A stretch of 64,000 nucleotides of DNA from Methylobacterium radiotolerans JCM 2831 (GCF_000019725.1 NC_010505.1:5316001-5380000); one strand, 5' to 3'. Shown: positions 50,276 to 59,636, counted from the first letter of the stretch. Translations and numbers: made by a program. The notes: a model not told the origin generated them from the letters alone.

Positions 50276-51339
50276 GGACGGTCGCAACTGGGTGTGGCCG
50301 CGCGCACGCCGGCGCGGCGGGCCTCGAGGTTCTGCCAGACGAGCAGGGCCGGCAGGCCGAGCACCACGTCGGGCACGCGGCGCGCGAGCGACAGGGCGAG
50401 GGCGGTCCCGGCGTCGATGCCGAACAGGCCGCAGACCAGCACGAGCCCGCCTTCCTGGACGCCGAGCCCGCTCGGAACCAGGAAGGCAGCGGCCTTGATC
50501 GCCTGGCTCAGCGCCTCGATCACCAGGATGTCGGCCCAGCCGACATGGTCCACGCCGATGCAGGCGAGGACGACCGCGACCTCGGCCGTGCCGAGCAGCC
50601 AGGCCAGGGCGTGAAGGGCGAAGGACTGGGCGAGATGGCCCCGGCGACCCGGAGCCCAGACCGCGTCCAGCGCGCCCTGGATCCGGCGGTTCGGCTCGGG
50701 GCGGGCCTCGGCCTCGCGCACGAAGCGCCGTCCGAGGGCGGCGACGCGGTCCTCGAGCACCCGCACGATGCCGGTCCGCTGGAGGGCGAAGAACGCCGCC
50801 ACCGCCAGCCCGGCCACGACGAGCGTCCGCAGCGTCCAGCTGGCGAGGGCGGCCGCCTCGGCGCCCTCGACCCGGCTCAGGAGGCCGGCGCCGAGCCCGG
50901 CGAACAGGGCGAGGGTTCCGACCTGGAACAGCATGTCGGCCAGGACGGAGGCGGCCGCCAGGGAGCCGGCGACTCCCCAGAAGGTCAGGAGACGGGCGCC
51001 CAGGACGTCCCCGCCCACCGAGGCCACGGGCAGGAGCACGTTGATGCCTTCGCGGACGAAGCGCAGGATCAGGCAGGCCGGAGCCGTCGCGGGCGCCAGA
51101 CCGTCGAGGATGCGCGCCCAGGCGAGCCCGCAGAGCAGGATGACCAGGATCCGCACCAGCGTGACGCCGGCGAAGCCCGCCACGCCGATCCGCCCGAAGG
51201 CCGCGGCCACGGCGGCGAGATCGTTGGTCGCCACGAGCCAGACCGCGAGGCCGAGGCCGATCAGGGTGCCGAACAGCGGCAGGCGACGCAGCGCGGCGTG
51301 GGCCGCCCGCCGCTTCCGGGAAACGCGGTCGCCGGTCAC
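50272..51339 (-). CDS. Membrane flippase-like protein (HpnL/LPG-synthase transmembrane family)
   Basis: A 355-residue membrane protein with about eight helices. The C-terminal half carries the signature of the UPF0104/HpnL group: ALSQAIKAAAFLVPSGLGVQ, then EGGLVLVCGLFGIDAGTALA and RRVPDVVLGLPALLVWQ. HpnL-type proteins are found in hopanoid clusters and in lipid or sugar flipping; there is no lysyl-PG synthetase domain. Start GTG 51339. No hopanoid gene is in the window. Its stop overlaps the fliP start, so it is translated together with fliP. Confidence 0.8.
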   Translation of the reverse strand: MTGDRVSRKRRAAHAALRRLPLFGTLIGLGLAVWLVATNDLAAVAAAFGRIGVAGFAGVTLVRILVILLCGLAWARILDGLAPATAPACLILRFVREGINVLLPVASVGGDVLGARLLTFWGVAGSLAAASVLADMLFQVGTLALFAGLGAGLLSRVEGAEAAALASWTLRTLVVAGLAVAAFFALQRTGIVRVLEDRVAALGRRFVREAEARPEPNRRIQGALDAVWAPGRRGHLAQSFALHALAWLLGTAEVAVVLACIGVDHVGWADILVIEALSQAIKAAAFLVPSGLGVQEGGLVLVCGLFGIDAGTALALSLARRVPDVVLGLPALLVWQNLEARRAGVRAATPSCDRP

Positions 51340-51394
51340 GGTGTGAGGGCCTCGCGTCGAGAGGCGGGCAAGAGCGCGCTCCAGGTTGTGCCGG

Positions 51395-51826
51395 TCAGCG
51401 GACCGGCGGCGATTCGTCGGGTGGTATCGCCGCTAGAGTCGTATTGGGGCCGAATTCGGGGACCGCACGGCGCGGCAGGACGGGATTGAGCACCGCGGCG
51501 AGCGCCTCGGCGGAATCGGCCGCGGGGTCGAGCAGGACGACCCGGCCCGCGGCCAGGCTCGCGCCGGTCGCGACCGCCACGGCGCGCTTCGGGCAGGGAC
51601 CGAGGCAGCCCGATTCCACGATGCGGAGCTTCTGCCGGCGCCCGGCCCCCCCGTCGCGGGCGGCCCGCTTCCCGGCCTTCTTCAGCAGCGCGCGGAGATC
51701 GCGCCCGCGCAGGCCCTGCCGCTTGGCGCATTTGGAGCAGACGACCACGATCTCGGACAGGTTGGTCTTGGCCGTGCGGCCGGCCGGGCGGCCATCCGGG
51801 GCCGCGGCACGCGGTTCTGTCATCAT
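51395..51826 (-). CDS. (2Fe-2S) ferredoxin-like small protein
   Basis: A 143-residue protein with a thioredoxin-like 2Fe-2S domain: VVVCSKCAKRQG near 28-38 gives two cysteines and SGCLGPCPKRAVAVATG near 73-88 gives two more, the C-x2-C...G-C-x3-C pattern of NuoE-like and CbiX/ferredoxin-like proteins. The first 25 residues are disordered. It ends 56 bases upstream of the HpnL gene and may be part of the same unit. Partner unknown; may supply electrons or act in metal handling. Confidence 0.82.
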   Translation of the reverse strand: MMTEPRAAAPDGRPAGRTAKTNLSEIVVVCSKCAKRQGLRGRDLRALLKKAGKRAARDGGAGRRQKLRIVESGCLGPCPKRAVAVATGASLAAGRVVLLDPAADSAEALAAVLNPVLPRRAVPEFGPNTTLAAIPPDESPPVR

Positions 51827-52017
51827 TCAGAGACTGTAGGACGCGATACCCGTCCCGGGCTACGGCCCCCGTCGCCGCGGTGCAGCAGCCGAGAGGCGGT
51901 CGGGCCGGGCGCCATAAAAAGGGCCTAAAAGAACGGGATCCCGGTCACCGCGCACGGGCCGCCCCTCGGCCGGCGCCGCGGCAGCGGAACCGGCGCAGAC
52001 CCAGGAACAAAGAGCGG

Positions 52018-53328
52018 ATGAGCTTCGACGACGTCAAGGACGACACGCGCGAAGGCGAGATCGTGACGTTCGCCGCTCCGACCATGACGGAGTTGCGGCG
52101 CAGTGCGGAGACGATCCGGCCGGTGCCGGAGAAGCGCACCGCGCGGGCCCTCGTGACCACGGTGCGGCAGCGTCTCGACTGGAGCCGTCTGCCGGGCCTG
52201 CGCCCCCGCGAGGAGGACACCTCGACCTACGGCGCGCGGATCATCCGCCGCGTCGGCCTGTTCGTGCTCCTGCCGACCCTCGTGGTCGGGCTCTACCTGT
52301 TCGCGTTCGCGTCCAACCAGTACGTCGCCGAAGCCCAGTTCGCGGTCCGCGGCAATGTCGAGCCGATGGAGAACATCTCGCTCGGCCAGTACACGAACCT
52401 CATCCAGAAGCACAACAGCCAGGACAGCTTCATCGTCCGCGACTTCATCAACAGCCAGACGCTGGTCGAGGCGCTCGAGAAGAGCATCGGCATCTCCAAG
52501 ATGTTCTCCCGGTCCGAGGCGGATTTCTGGGCCCGCTTCGACCCCAGTGATCCCATCGAGGACCTGACCAAATACTGGCGCAAGCACGTCGAGGCGCATA
52601 TCGACTCGATCTCGGGCGTGATCCGGCTGTCCGTGCGCGCCTTCACGCCCGAGGACGCCCTGACCATCGCACAGGCGGTGGTGTCGCGCTCCGAGGCGCT
52701 GATCAACGACATCTCGAAGCGCGCGCAGGCCGACATGGTCGCCCAGGCCGAGGCCGACGCGAAGACCGCGCAGGACCGGCTGCGCAAGGCGCACGTGGCG
52801 CTCCAGGCGTTCCGCAACCAGTGGGGCGTGATCGATCCGATCAAGACCGCCGAGGGGACGCTGACCACGCTGACCCTCCTGCGGAAGGACAAGCTGAAGG
52901 CCGAGAACGACCTGCAGGTCCTGCGCAGCTCCAATCTCGACGAGCGCTCGCGCTCGATCCAGACGCTGGTGGCCAACATCGCGGCCATCGATCAGCAAAT
53001 GAAGGCGCTTCAGGACGAGCTGACGAGCGCCAACGCCGCTGCCGGCGGCCAGAACATGACCGAGGCGCTGCTCCAGTACGAGGGCCTGCTGGTCGAGCGG
53101 ACCATCGCCGAGAAGCTCGAGGAGTCGGCCCACAGCCTGCTGGACCGGGCCCGCATCTCGGCCAGCAAGCAGCACATCTTCCTGGCCACGTTCGTGCCGC
53201 CGGTCCTGCCGACCGACAGCCTCTATCCCGAGCGGGGCCACTCCCTGCTGGTGTCGTTCTTCTGCTTCCTGGTGATCTGGAGCTCGTCCGCGCTGCTGAT
53301 CGCCGGCATCCGCGACCAGCGGATGTAG
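52018..53328 (+). CDS. Polysaccharide export inner-membrane protein (KpsE/BexC-like)
   Basis: A 436-residue protein of the polysaccharide co-polymerase type. Two membrane helices frame a large periplasmic coiled-coil region: VGLFVLLPTLVVGLYLFAFA near 86-105, YVAEAQFAVRGNVEPM, the coiled-coil DAKTAQDRLRKAHVALQAF (about 240-380), and the C-terminal helix LLVSFFCFLVIWSSSALLIA. This fits KpsE, BexC and CtrB, which link an ABC exporter (KpsMT) to the outer membrane. None of the other kps genes is in the window. The start at 52018 has AGGA about 12 bases upstream. Confidence 0.85.
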   Translation: MSFDDVKDDTREGEIVTFAAPTMTELRRSAETIRPVPEKRTARALVTTVRQRLDWSRLPGLRPREEDTSTYGARIIRRVGLFVLLPTLVVGLYLFAFASNQYVAEAQFAVRGNVEPMENISLGQYTNLIQKHNSQDSFIVRDFINSQTLVEALEKSIGISKMFSRSEADFWARFDPSDPIEDLTKYWRKHVEAHIDSISGVIRLSVRAFTPEDALTIAQAVVSRSEALINDISKRAQADMVAQAEADAKTAQDRLRKAHVALQAFRNQWGVIDPIKTAEGTLTTLTLLRKDKLKAENDLQVLRSSNLDERSRSIQTLVANIAAIDQQMKALQDELTSANAAAGGQNMTEALLQYEGLLVERTIAEKLEESAHSLLDRARISASKQHIFLATFVPPVLPTDSLYPERGHSLLVSFFCFLVIWSSSALLIAGIRDQRM

Positions 53329-53433
53329 TCGCGGGGACCGCGGCCCCGGGATCTGGATCCCGGGGCGCGCGATCTGTAGAGGGAGGCGGCCCGGCGAACC
53401 GGGCGCCCCTGGATGAGCGAAGTCTAACGGTCC

Positions 53434-53718
53434 ATGTCGGATTTCTCCGATCTCGTCGCGAAGGCGATCCAGCCGTCGATGACCCGTGAGGAGCGCGAGG
53501 CGGTCTACACGGTCGTGCGGCAGGCCGTGCTCCGGCTGCAGGAGCGGGAGGCGTTCCCGCCCGACGATCCGCGGGTCGCCCTTCAGCGCCACCTCGTCGA
53601 GGAGACGATCCGCGACGTCGAGGGCGACGTCGCCCGCTACGAATCCCTGCGCAAGCTCGACGCCGCCTTCGCGGCCCAGGCCGAGGCCCACAAGGCGGCC
53701 CAGGGCGGGCGGCGCTAG
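53434..53718 (+). CDS. Hypothetical helical protein
   Basis: A 94-residue hydrophilic, mostly helical protein, MSDFSDLVAKAIQPSMTREE, with LQRHLVEETIRDVEGDVARY later. No family is recognised. The ATG at 53434 is preceded by CTAACGGTCC, a weak ribosome-binding site. It follows the KpsE-like gene by about 105 bases and is convergent with flbD. It may belong to either system. Confidence 0.55.
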   Translation: MSDFSDLVAKAIQPSMTREEREAVYTVVRQAVLRLQEREAFPPDDPRVALQRHLVEETIRDVEGDVARYESLRKLDAAFAAQAEAHKAAQGGRR

Positions 53719-53852
53719 AGCGTCTCTCCCGCTCCGCTCCCGTCACGGCCCGGGTCCGCCCTGCGCTGGCGCGTCGGGATCCCGGGCTCCGCCGCCCGGC
53801 CCCGGGATGGCGGGGTGAAGCCGATCCCGAAGCCCCTACAGGGACACGCGCG

Positions 53853-55214
53853 TCAGCCGCAGGCGACGCTCGCCCGGACGCTGCCGGGCTCGGCCACGTC
53901 GAGACCGGCCGAGACGTACTCGTTGAGCTTGTTGCGCAGGGTCCGGATCGAGATGCCGAGGATCTTGGCCGCGTGGGTCCGGTTGCCGAGGCAATGGTCC
54001 AGCGTGTCGAGGATCAGGTCGCACTCGACCTGCGCCACGGTCCGGCCCACCAGCCCGCGGGTGGCGGCCTCGGCGACCTGCGCGGCGCGCGCGGCCGGCC
54101 CCTCCGCCGCGAAGGTCTCGCCCTCGGGCGAGAGGATCGCCTCCGGGCCGATCGCGTCGCCCGAGGCGAGCAGCACCGCCCGGTGCAGGGTGTTCTCCAG
54201 CTCGCGCACGTTGCCGCGCCACGGGTTCCGCAGCACGAGCGCCCGGGCCTCCGCGGAGAGCGGGCGGACCGGCATCCCGTTCACGGCGGCGTATTTCCGG
54301 GCGAAGTGAGTGGCGAGTTCGAGGATGTCGGCCGGTCGCTCGCGCAGCGGCGGGAGCCGCAGCCCGACGACGTTGAGGCGGTAGAGCAGGTCCTCGCGGA
54401 ACGTGCCCTTGCGGACCTCCTCGGCGAGGTTGCGGTTCGAGGTGGCGAGCACGCGGATGTCGACCCGGACCGGGGCGGTGCCGCCGACCCGGTCGATCAC
54501 CCGCTCCTGCAGGGCGCGCAGCAGCTTGGCCTGCAGGCGCACGTCCATCTCGGAGATCTCGTCGAGGAGCAGCGTGCCGCCGTTGGCCTCCTCGAACCGG
54601 CCGATGCGTCGGGCGACCGCGCCGGTGAACGCGCCCTTCTCGTGGCCGAACAGCTCGGACTCGAGCAGGGCCTCGGGGATCGCCGCGCAGTTCACCGAGA
54701 CGAAGGGCTTGCCCGCCCGGTTGGACTTCTGGTGGACGTGCCGGGCCAGCACCTCCTTGCCGGTGCCGCTCTCGCCGGTGATCAGCACCGAGGCCTCGGA
54801 GCGGGCGACCTGCTCGGCGAGCTTGACCACCCGCTCCATGGACGGGTCGCGCCAGACGAAGGCGGCGCGGTCGGTGGCGACTGCCTCCAGCACCGCCGCG
54901 ATCATCTCGGGATCGGGCGGGAGCGGGATGTATTCCTTGGCGCCCGCCCGGATCGCCGCCACGGCGGCTGAGGCGTCCGCCGAGACGCCGCAGGCGACCA
55001 CCGGCGTGCGGATCCGCTCCCCCTCCAACGCGGTGACGAGCTCCCGGATCGGCAGCCCCACGTCGATCATGATGAGGTCGGCGCCCCGCGCGCGCAGGAC
55101 GGTGAGGCCCTGCGGAACGGCGTCGGCCTGCGTGACGGCGGCGCCGCGCTGCATGGCGATCTTCGAGGCGGTGATCAGCTCGCCGTTGAGCCGCCCGATC
55201 ATCAGGAGCCGCAT
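53853..55214 (-). CDS. flbD: Sigma-54-dependent flagellar regulator FlbD
   Basis: A 453-residue regulator with a degenerate receiver (about 1-115), AAA+ domain (about 125-360) and Fis-type helix-turn-helix (about 395-437). The AAA+ domain has [14 protein letters not shown] (Walker A), [13 protein letters not shown] (the loop that contacts sigma-54), and [14 protein letters not shown] (Walker B). In the receiver the acidic pair of strand 1 is missing ([11 protein letters not shown]) although the aspartate of MIDVGLPIR and lysine of AGAKEYIP remain, as known for Caulobacter FlbD. It drives late flagellar genes. AGAGGGA precedes the ATG. It lies downstream of fliN in the same direction. Confidence 0.93.
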   Translation of the reverse strand: MRLLMIGRLNGELITASKIAMQRGAAVTQADAVPQGLTVLRARGADLIMIDVGLPIRELVTALEGERIRTPVVACGVSADASAAVAAIRAGAKEYIPLPPDPEMIAAVLEAVATDRAAFVWRDPSMERVVKLAEQVARSEASVLITGESGTGKEVLARHVHQKSNRAGKPFVSVNCAAIPEALLESELFGHEKGAFTGAVARRIGRFEEANGGTLLLDEISEMDVRLQAKLLRALQERVIDRVGGTAPVRVDIRVLATSNRNLAEEVRKGTFREDLLYRLNVVGLRLPPLRERPADILELATHFARKYAAVNGMPVRPLSAEARALVLRNPWRGNVRELENTLHRAVLLASGDAIGPEAILSPEGETFAAEGPAARAAQVAEAATRGLVGRTVAQVECDLILDTLDHCLGNRTHAAKILGISIRTLRNKLNEYVSAGLDVAEPGSVRASVACG

Positions 55215-55271
55215 GGTTCGTCCCTCTCAAAACCCGGGCGCGGACAGCCCCCCGGCATCCGCACCGAACAA

Positions 55272-55604
55272 TCACTCACCCTTGACGATCTCGGTCATCG
55301 TCACGCCGAGGCGGTCCTCGACGAGGACGACCTCGCCGCGGGCGACCAGCCGGTTGTTGACGAACACGTCGATCGCCTCGCCGACCTTCCGGTCGAGTTC
55401 GAGCACCGCGCCGGGCGCGAGCCGGAGCAGGTCGCCGATCGGCATCCGGGCGGAGCCCAGCACCGCCGAGACCATCACGGGCACGTCGAAGAGCTGCTCC
55501 AGGTCGGCCGCCGTCTTCGGCGTGGTGGGCGCGTCGCGGATTGAGCCCGCCGCGTAGTCGGTGTCGTGCTCGCCGAGCTGGGGCAGGCTGAAATCGTCGG
55601 ACAT
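55272..55604 (-). CDS. fliN: Flagellar motor switch protein FliN
   Basis: A 110-residue C-ring protein. The SpoA/FliN domain is typical: LFDVPVMVSAVLGSARMPIG, then LRLAPGAVLELDRKVGEAID, and FVNNRLVARGEVVLVEDRLG with VTMTEIV at the end. It forms the base of the switch with FliM and FliG. It lies 10 bases behind fliH and 57 before flbD. Confidence 0.95.
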   Translation of the reverse strand: MSDDFSLPQLGEHDTDYAAGSIRDAPTTPKTAADLEQLFDVPVMVSAVLGSARMPIGDLLRLAPGAVLELDRKVGEAIDVFVNNRLVARGEVVLVEDRLGVTMTEIVKGE

Positions 55605-55614
55605 CAGGATCTCC

Positions 55615-56226
55615 TCACGGGCTCGTCGGCAGGCCGAGGGCGTCGAGCACCGCCGCCTCGATGCGGGCGCGCTCCCGCACGATGCCGCCGTCCGCCCACT
55701 CGATGCGGGCGTCGCCCGCCGCCATGTCGGGATCGCCCAGCACCACGAGCCGGCCCTCGTAGCCGCGCTCGCGGGCGAGGCGCTTCACCAGGGCCTCGGC
55801 GTCCTCGACGAGGCTGTCGTGCACCCGCACCACCAAGTGCGGCACGCCGCGCAGGTGCTGGAGCGCCGTCCGGGCCGCCTCGCCGATCCCGGCGAGCGGG
55901 GCGGCGTCGAGGGCGTCGCCGGCCACCTTCCGGGCGATCAGCATGGCCACCTCGACCGCCTGCGCCTCGCGCTCGAGGTCGCGCGCGTCGGCCTGGGCGA
56001 TCAGGCCCGCGGTGGCCAGCGCCAGGCGGGTCATGGCATCGGCGAGCCGGCCCTGGACCTGCGCCTCGGCCTGGACCCGGCCCTCCTGCATGCCGCGGGC
56101 GTGGGCCTCGGCCTCGGCGCGGGCCGCGGCCTCGGCGGCGCGCTGGGCCTCGGCGGTGGGGCGGGCGCTGCGGAAGTCGGTCTCGAACAGGAACGGCTTC
56201 GCGCTCCGGGCGGATTGGGCGCTCAA
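55615..56226 (-). CDS. fliH: Flagellar assembly protein FliH
   Basis: A 203-residue regulator of the flagellar ATPase FliI. The N-terminal half is an alanine/glutamate/glutamine-rich helix (RAAEAAARAEAEAHARGMQE), and the C-terminal half has the V-type ATPase subunit-E-like fold with VRVHDSLVEDAEALVKRLAR. This is how FliH proteins in alphaproteobacteria look; sequence identity to enteric FliH is weak, so the call leans on the position between fliG and fliN. The start is TTG 56226, whose TTGA overlaps the fliG stop. Confidence 0.8.
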   Translation of the reverse strand: MSAQSARSAKPFLFETDFRSARPTAEAQRAAEAAARAEAEAHARGMQEGRVQAEAQVQGRLADAMTRLALATAGLIAQADARDLEREAQAVEVAMLIARKVAGDALDAAPLAGIGEAARTALQHLRGVPHLVVRVHDSLVEDAEALVKRLARERGYEGRLVVLGDPDMAAGDARIEWADGGIVRERARIEAAVLDALGLPTSP

Positions 56227-57281
56227 TAGACCAGCTCCTCCTCGGCGCTATTCTTCGCGATCATGATCTCGCCCTTCTCGGCGAGGTCCTTGGCGATCTC
56301 GGTCATCTTGGCCTGCGCCTCGTCCACCTCCTTGAGGCGGACCGGCCCGAGCGAGGCCATCTCGTCCGTGAGGTTCTTGGCCGCGCGGGTCGACATCTGC
56401 CTCAGGAAGAAGCCGCGGGTGGGCTCGTTGGCGCCCTTGAGCGCGCGGCACAGGGTCTCGTTGTCGATGCCGCGCAGCAGCGTCTGGACGCTGCCCGGAT
56501 CGAGCTTCAGCAGGTCCTCGAAGGTGAACATCAGCTCCCGGATCCGCTTGGCCGAGCCGCGGTTGGCCTGATCGAGCGCGGCGAGGAAGCGGCCCTCCGT
56601 CTGCCGGTCGAAGGCGTTGAACACGTCGGCCATCATCTCGTGGGCGTCGCGGCGCTGGGTCTGGGCGATGGTCGACACGAACTCGACCCGCAGGGTCTCC
56701 TCGATGTGGCGCAGGGCCTCCTTCTGCACCGTCTCCATGCGCAGCATCCGGTTGAGGACGTCGATGGCGAAATCCTCGGGCAGGATGGTCAGCACCTTGG
56801 CGGCGTAGTCGGCCCGCACCCGCGACAGCACCACCGCCACGGTCTGCGGGTACTCGTTGCGCAGGAACGAGGCGAGGATCTCCGGATCGACCTGGGCGAT
56901 CGAGGCCCAGACCCGCTTGCCGGACGCGCCCTTGATCTCCGCCATGATCAGCGAGACCTGGTCGCTCGGGAAGATCTTCAGGAGCAGCGCCTCGGTCCGC
57001 TCGAAGTTGGACGAGATGCCGCCGCTGTTGCTGAGCTTCGTCACGAACTCGATAATCAGCTTCTCGACGGTGGTCGCCTCCAGCGTGCCGAGCTGGACCA
57101 TCGCGTGGCTGACCTTCTTGATCTCCTCCTCTTCGAGCATCTGCCAGATCGGCGCGCCTTCCTCCTCGCCGAGCATCAGCAGGAGCGCGGCGGCGCGCTG
57201 CGGGCCGGGCATCGACGCGAATGAATCGCCGCCCGCCGTCGCCAGCGTGTTCGCCAGACCCTGTCCCGCACCTGCCGCCAT
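56223..57281 (-). CDS. fliG: Flagellar motor switch protein FliG
   Basis: A 352-residue rotor protein. The N-terminal domain contains GPQRAAALLLMLGEEEGAPI, the middle domain the E-H-P-Q-like NEYPQTVAVVLSRVRADYAA (FLRNEYPQT), and the C-terminal torque domain FEDLLKLDPGSVQTLLRGID with MSTRAAKNLTDEMASLGPVR. Charged residues for stator contact are present there. It is 25 bases behind fliF. Confidence 0.95.
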   Translation of the reverse strand: MAAGAGQGLANTLATAGGDSFASMPGPQRAAALLLMLGEEEGAPIWQMLEEEEIKKVSHAMVQLGTLEATTVEKLIIEFVTKLSNSGGISSNFERTEALLLKIFPSDQVSLIMAEIKGASGKRVWASIAQVDPEILASFLRNEYPQTVAVVLSRVRADYAAKVLTILPEDFAIDVLNRMLRMETVQKEALRHIEETLRVEFVSTIAQTQRRDAHEMMADVFNAFDRQTEGRFLAALDQANRGSAKRIRELMFTFEDLLKLDPGSVQTLLRGIDNETLCRALKGANEPTRGFFLRQMSTRAAKNLTDEMASLGPVRLKEVDEAQAKMTEIAKDLAEKGEIMIAKNSAEEELVY

Positions 57282-57306
57282 CGTGTTGCCCTCGACGCCC
57301 TACGCT

Positions 57307-58938
57307 TCACTCTTCCTGGATCCAGGTGCGCAGCACCTCGACGGTCTCGGACGGGCTCGCCCGGACCATGTCGACCACGCGCTGGACCGTCTCGGCCTGG
57401 ACCTGGCCGTTGATCTTGGCGAACTCCATCAGCCGCGCGGTCGGGCTGTCGCGGTCGATGACCGTCACGGTCCCGCCCGGACCCGCGACCACGGCGGCGT
57501 CGCCGGGGATCGCCAGTCCCGACGCGGTCAGGGCCGGCGCTTCCGGCACCGGCGCGAGCACCTGGCGCACCAGGGGGCGGACCACCGTGAGGAGGACGAT
57601 CAGGGTCAGCAGCGCCAGGACGGCGAGCTCGGCCATGCGCAGCACGTCGTCCTTGGTGGGGGCGAGCAGCGACTCGATCAGCGTCGGCTCGGTGAATTGC
57701 GGCACGCTCGGCGCTTCCGCGAAGCGCAGGTTCACCACCTCGATCTGGTCGCCGCGGGCCTTGTCGAAACCGACCGCGCCGCGGACCAGCGCGGTGATCC
57801 GCTCGATCTCGGCGGGCGTGCGCGGGCTATAGGTCTGCTTGCCGTCGGGCGCGGCGGCGTAGACCCCGTCGAGCACCACCGCGACCGACAGGCGCTTGAT
57901 CCGGCCGCCCTCGGCGATCTCGGTCTTGGTGACCCGGGAGATCTCGTAATTCGTGGTTTCCTCGTTCTTGTTGGTCGCGTCCTTGGGCGTCGGCGCCTTG
58001 TCGCCGCCATTGGCGCCGGGCAGCTCGTTGCCGACGCTGACCTGCCCCTCGGCATTGCCGGTGACCGCCGATTCGGTGCGGGTCTGGGCGGAGCGCACGA
58101 CGCGGCTCTCGGGATCGAACGTCTCGGAGCGGCTCTCGACCCGGTTGAGGTCGAGTTCCGCGTTGACCTGGACGCGGGCCCGGCCCGGGCCGACGATGCC
58201 GGCGACGACGTCCTCGATCTGGCCGCGCAGGCGCCGCTCGAGGGCGACCTGCCGGTCCTCGAACCCGCTGGCGACGTCGGTCGCGGCATCCCGCGCGCCG
58301 TCCGCCAGGAGCCGGCCGCGCTCGTCGACGATCGAGATCCGCTCGGGCTTGAGGCCCTCCACGGCGGAGGCCACGAGATGGCGGATCGCCCGGACCTGCC
58401 CGGCATCGAGGTCGCCCATCAGCTTCAGCACGATCGCCGCGCTCGGGCTTTCCCGGTCCCGCTCGAACAGGCGGCGCTCCGGCAGGACGAGGTGGACACG
58501 GGCCGCCTGGACCCGGCCGATCGCCCGGATCGAGCGCGCCAGCTCGCCCTCCAGGGCGCGCAGGTGATTCACGTTCTGAACGAAGTTGGTGGATGAGAAC
58601 GCGTCGCCCTTGTCGAAGATCTCGTAGCCGACGCCGCCCTGGGTCGGCAGCCCCTTGCCGGCGAGGTCCATGCGCAGCTTGGCGAGGTCCGGGCGCGGGG
58701 CCAGGATCGTCTGCCCGGCATCGCCCCGCGTCTCGTAGCGGATCCCGCGGCTGTCCAATTCCCGGACCACGGACGCGGAGTCCTGCATCGACAGGTCGGA
58801 GAACAGCACGCCCATATCGGGGCGCGAGACCCGCAGGATGATGAAGGCGAAGAAGCCGATGAGCGTCAGCGTCACCGCCGCCATGGCGGCGATTCGGGCC
58901 GGTCCGAACTTCGTGACGAGATCGAGAACCGGCTTCAC
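57307..58938 (-). CDS. fliF: Flagellar MS-ring protein FliF
   Basis: A 543-residue inner-membrane ring protein. Two helices at residues 16-36 and near 433-453 frame the ring-building motifs: RPDMGVLFSDLSMQDSASVV, GKGLPTQGGVGYEIFDKGDA, TNFVQNVNHLRALEGELARS, ARVHLVLPERRLFERDRESP. The C-terminal tail binds FliG. The start is GTG 58938 and lacks a ribosome-binding site; CCTCCC stands where one would be. It heads the operon fliF-fliG-fliH-fliN-flbD. A CtrA-like site lies about 75 bases upstream. Confidence 0.95.
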   Translation of the reverse strand: MKPVLDLVTKFGPARIAAMAAVTLTLIGFFAFIILRVSRPDMGVLFSDLSMQDSASVVRELDSRGIRYETRGDAGQTILAPRPDLAKLRMDLAGKGLPTQGGVGYEIFDKGDAFSSTNFVQNVNHLRALEGELARSIRAIGRVQAARVHLVLPERRLFERDRESPSAAIVLKLMGDLDAGQVRAIRHLVASAVEGLKPERISIVDERGRLLADGARDAATDVASGFEDRQVALERRLRGQIEDVVAGIVGPGRARVQVNAELDLNRVESRSETFDPESRVVRSAQTRTESAVTGNAEGQVSVGNELPGANGGDKAPTPKDATNKNEETTNYEISRVTKTEIAEGGRIKRLSVAVVLDGVYAAAPDGKQTYSPRTPAEIERITALVRGAVGFDKARGDQIEVVNLRFAEAPSVPQFTEPTLIESLLAPTKDDVLRMAELAVLALLTLIVLLTVVRPLVRQVLAPVPEAPALTASGLAIPGDAAVVAGPGGTVTVIDRDSPTARLMEFAKINGQVQAETVQRVVDMVRASPSETVEVLRTWIQEE

Positions 58939-59009
58939 GGGAGGATTCGCTGCACTCTAACGCTGGCGGACCCCGGCGGTCCGCTCGGCAGAAATTGCCC
59001 AGGTCGTGG

Positions 59010-59024
59010 TTAGCGGGTCGTTAA
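59010..59024 (-). promoter_or_regulatory. CtrA-like binding site upstream of fliF
   Basis: TTAG, seven bases, TTAA (59010-59013 and 59021-59024), one mismatch from the TTAA-N7-TTAA consensus of the cell-cycle regulator CtrA. It stands about 75 bases before fliF, where CtrA works in Caulobacter. No binding data. Confidence 0.45.
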
Positions 59025-59064
59025 TGCCGACGGTCCGGCCGGCCCGGAGGCGGGCCCGGAACGG

Positions 59065-59101
59065 CACGAAGCCGCGCCCGGGGTCCGGACGCGGCTTCGT
59101 G
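59065..59101. other. Twelve-base inverted repeat between fliF and sciP
   Basis: CACGAAGCCGCG at 59065-59076 is the exact inverse of 59090-59101, loop of 13 bases, no T-tract. It may end sciP transcription weakly. The rest of the 369-base gap 58939-59307 shows nothing beyond this and the CtrA-like site. Confidence 0.4.
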
Positions 59102-59307
59102 GGATCTCGGAGTCGACCGGGCCAGTCCCTGGGCGCCGTCTCGGGTCGTCGCTGCGGGCGTGAGGCCTTCGCGTCGGTCCGGGGCCGCGAGGCGAGTCCC
59201 TCGACCAGAGCCGACGATGCGCCGGGTCTCGGCACCCTCGGTCTCGATGGGCCCCGGGATCGCCTGCGGCGTCCCGGGACGATGGCGCCCGGAAGGGGCG
59301 TCGCGTA

Positions 59308-59583
59308 TCAGTGGCGGTAATGCTGGATCCGGGTCGTCCGCAGGCCGGCAAGGCCGTGCTGGTCGATGGAGAACTGCCAGCTCAGGAATTCCTCGGTGGT
59401 CAGCGTGTAGCGCTTGCACGCCTCCTCCAGGCTGAGGAGACCGCCGCGCACCGCGGCCACGACCTCGGCCTTGCGCCGGATCACCCAGCGACGGGTGCTC
59501 GGGGGCGGAAGGTCCGCGATCGTCAGGGGGCTGCCGTCGGGCCCGATCACGTACTTCACTCTCGGGCGGCTCGGTTCGGTCAT
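59308..59583 (-). CDS. sciP: CtrA inhibitor SciP (DUF1153)
   Basis: A 91-residue protein. The block RVKYVIGPDGSPLTIADLPP followed by TRRWVIRRKAEVVAAVRGGL and LLSLEEACKRYTLTTEEFLS is the DUF1153/SciP helix-turn-helix. In Caulobacter SciP binds CtrA and stops it from recruiting RNA polymerase at some promoters, shaping the cell cycle and flagellum order. Its place among flagellar genes is the usual one in Rhizobiales. The upstream stretch to flgD contains a CtrA-like box. Confidence 0.92.
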   Translation of the reverse strand: MTEPSRPRVKYVIGPDGSPLTIADLPPPSTRRWVIRRKAEVVAAVRGGLLSLEEACKRYTLTTEEFLSWQFSIDQHGLAGLRTTRIQHYRH

Positions 59584-59636
59584 GATACGCTCTACACTCG
59601 ACTGACCTGTCGAGCATTGAAGGTACTTGTGCCCGC

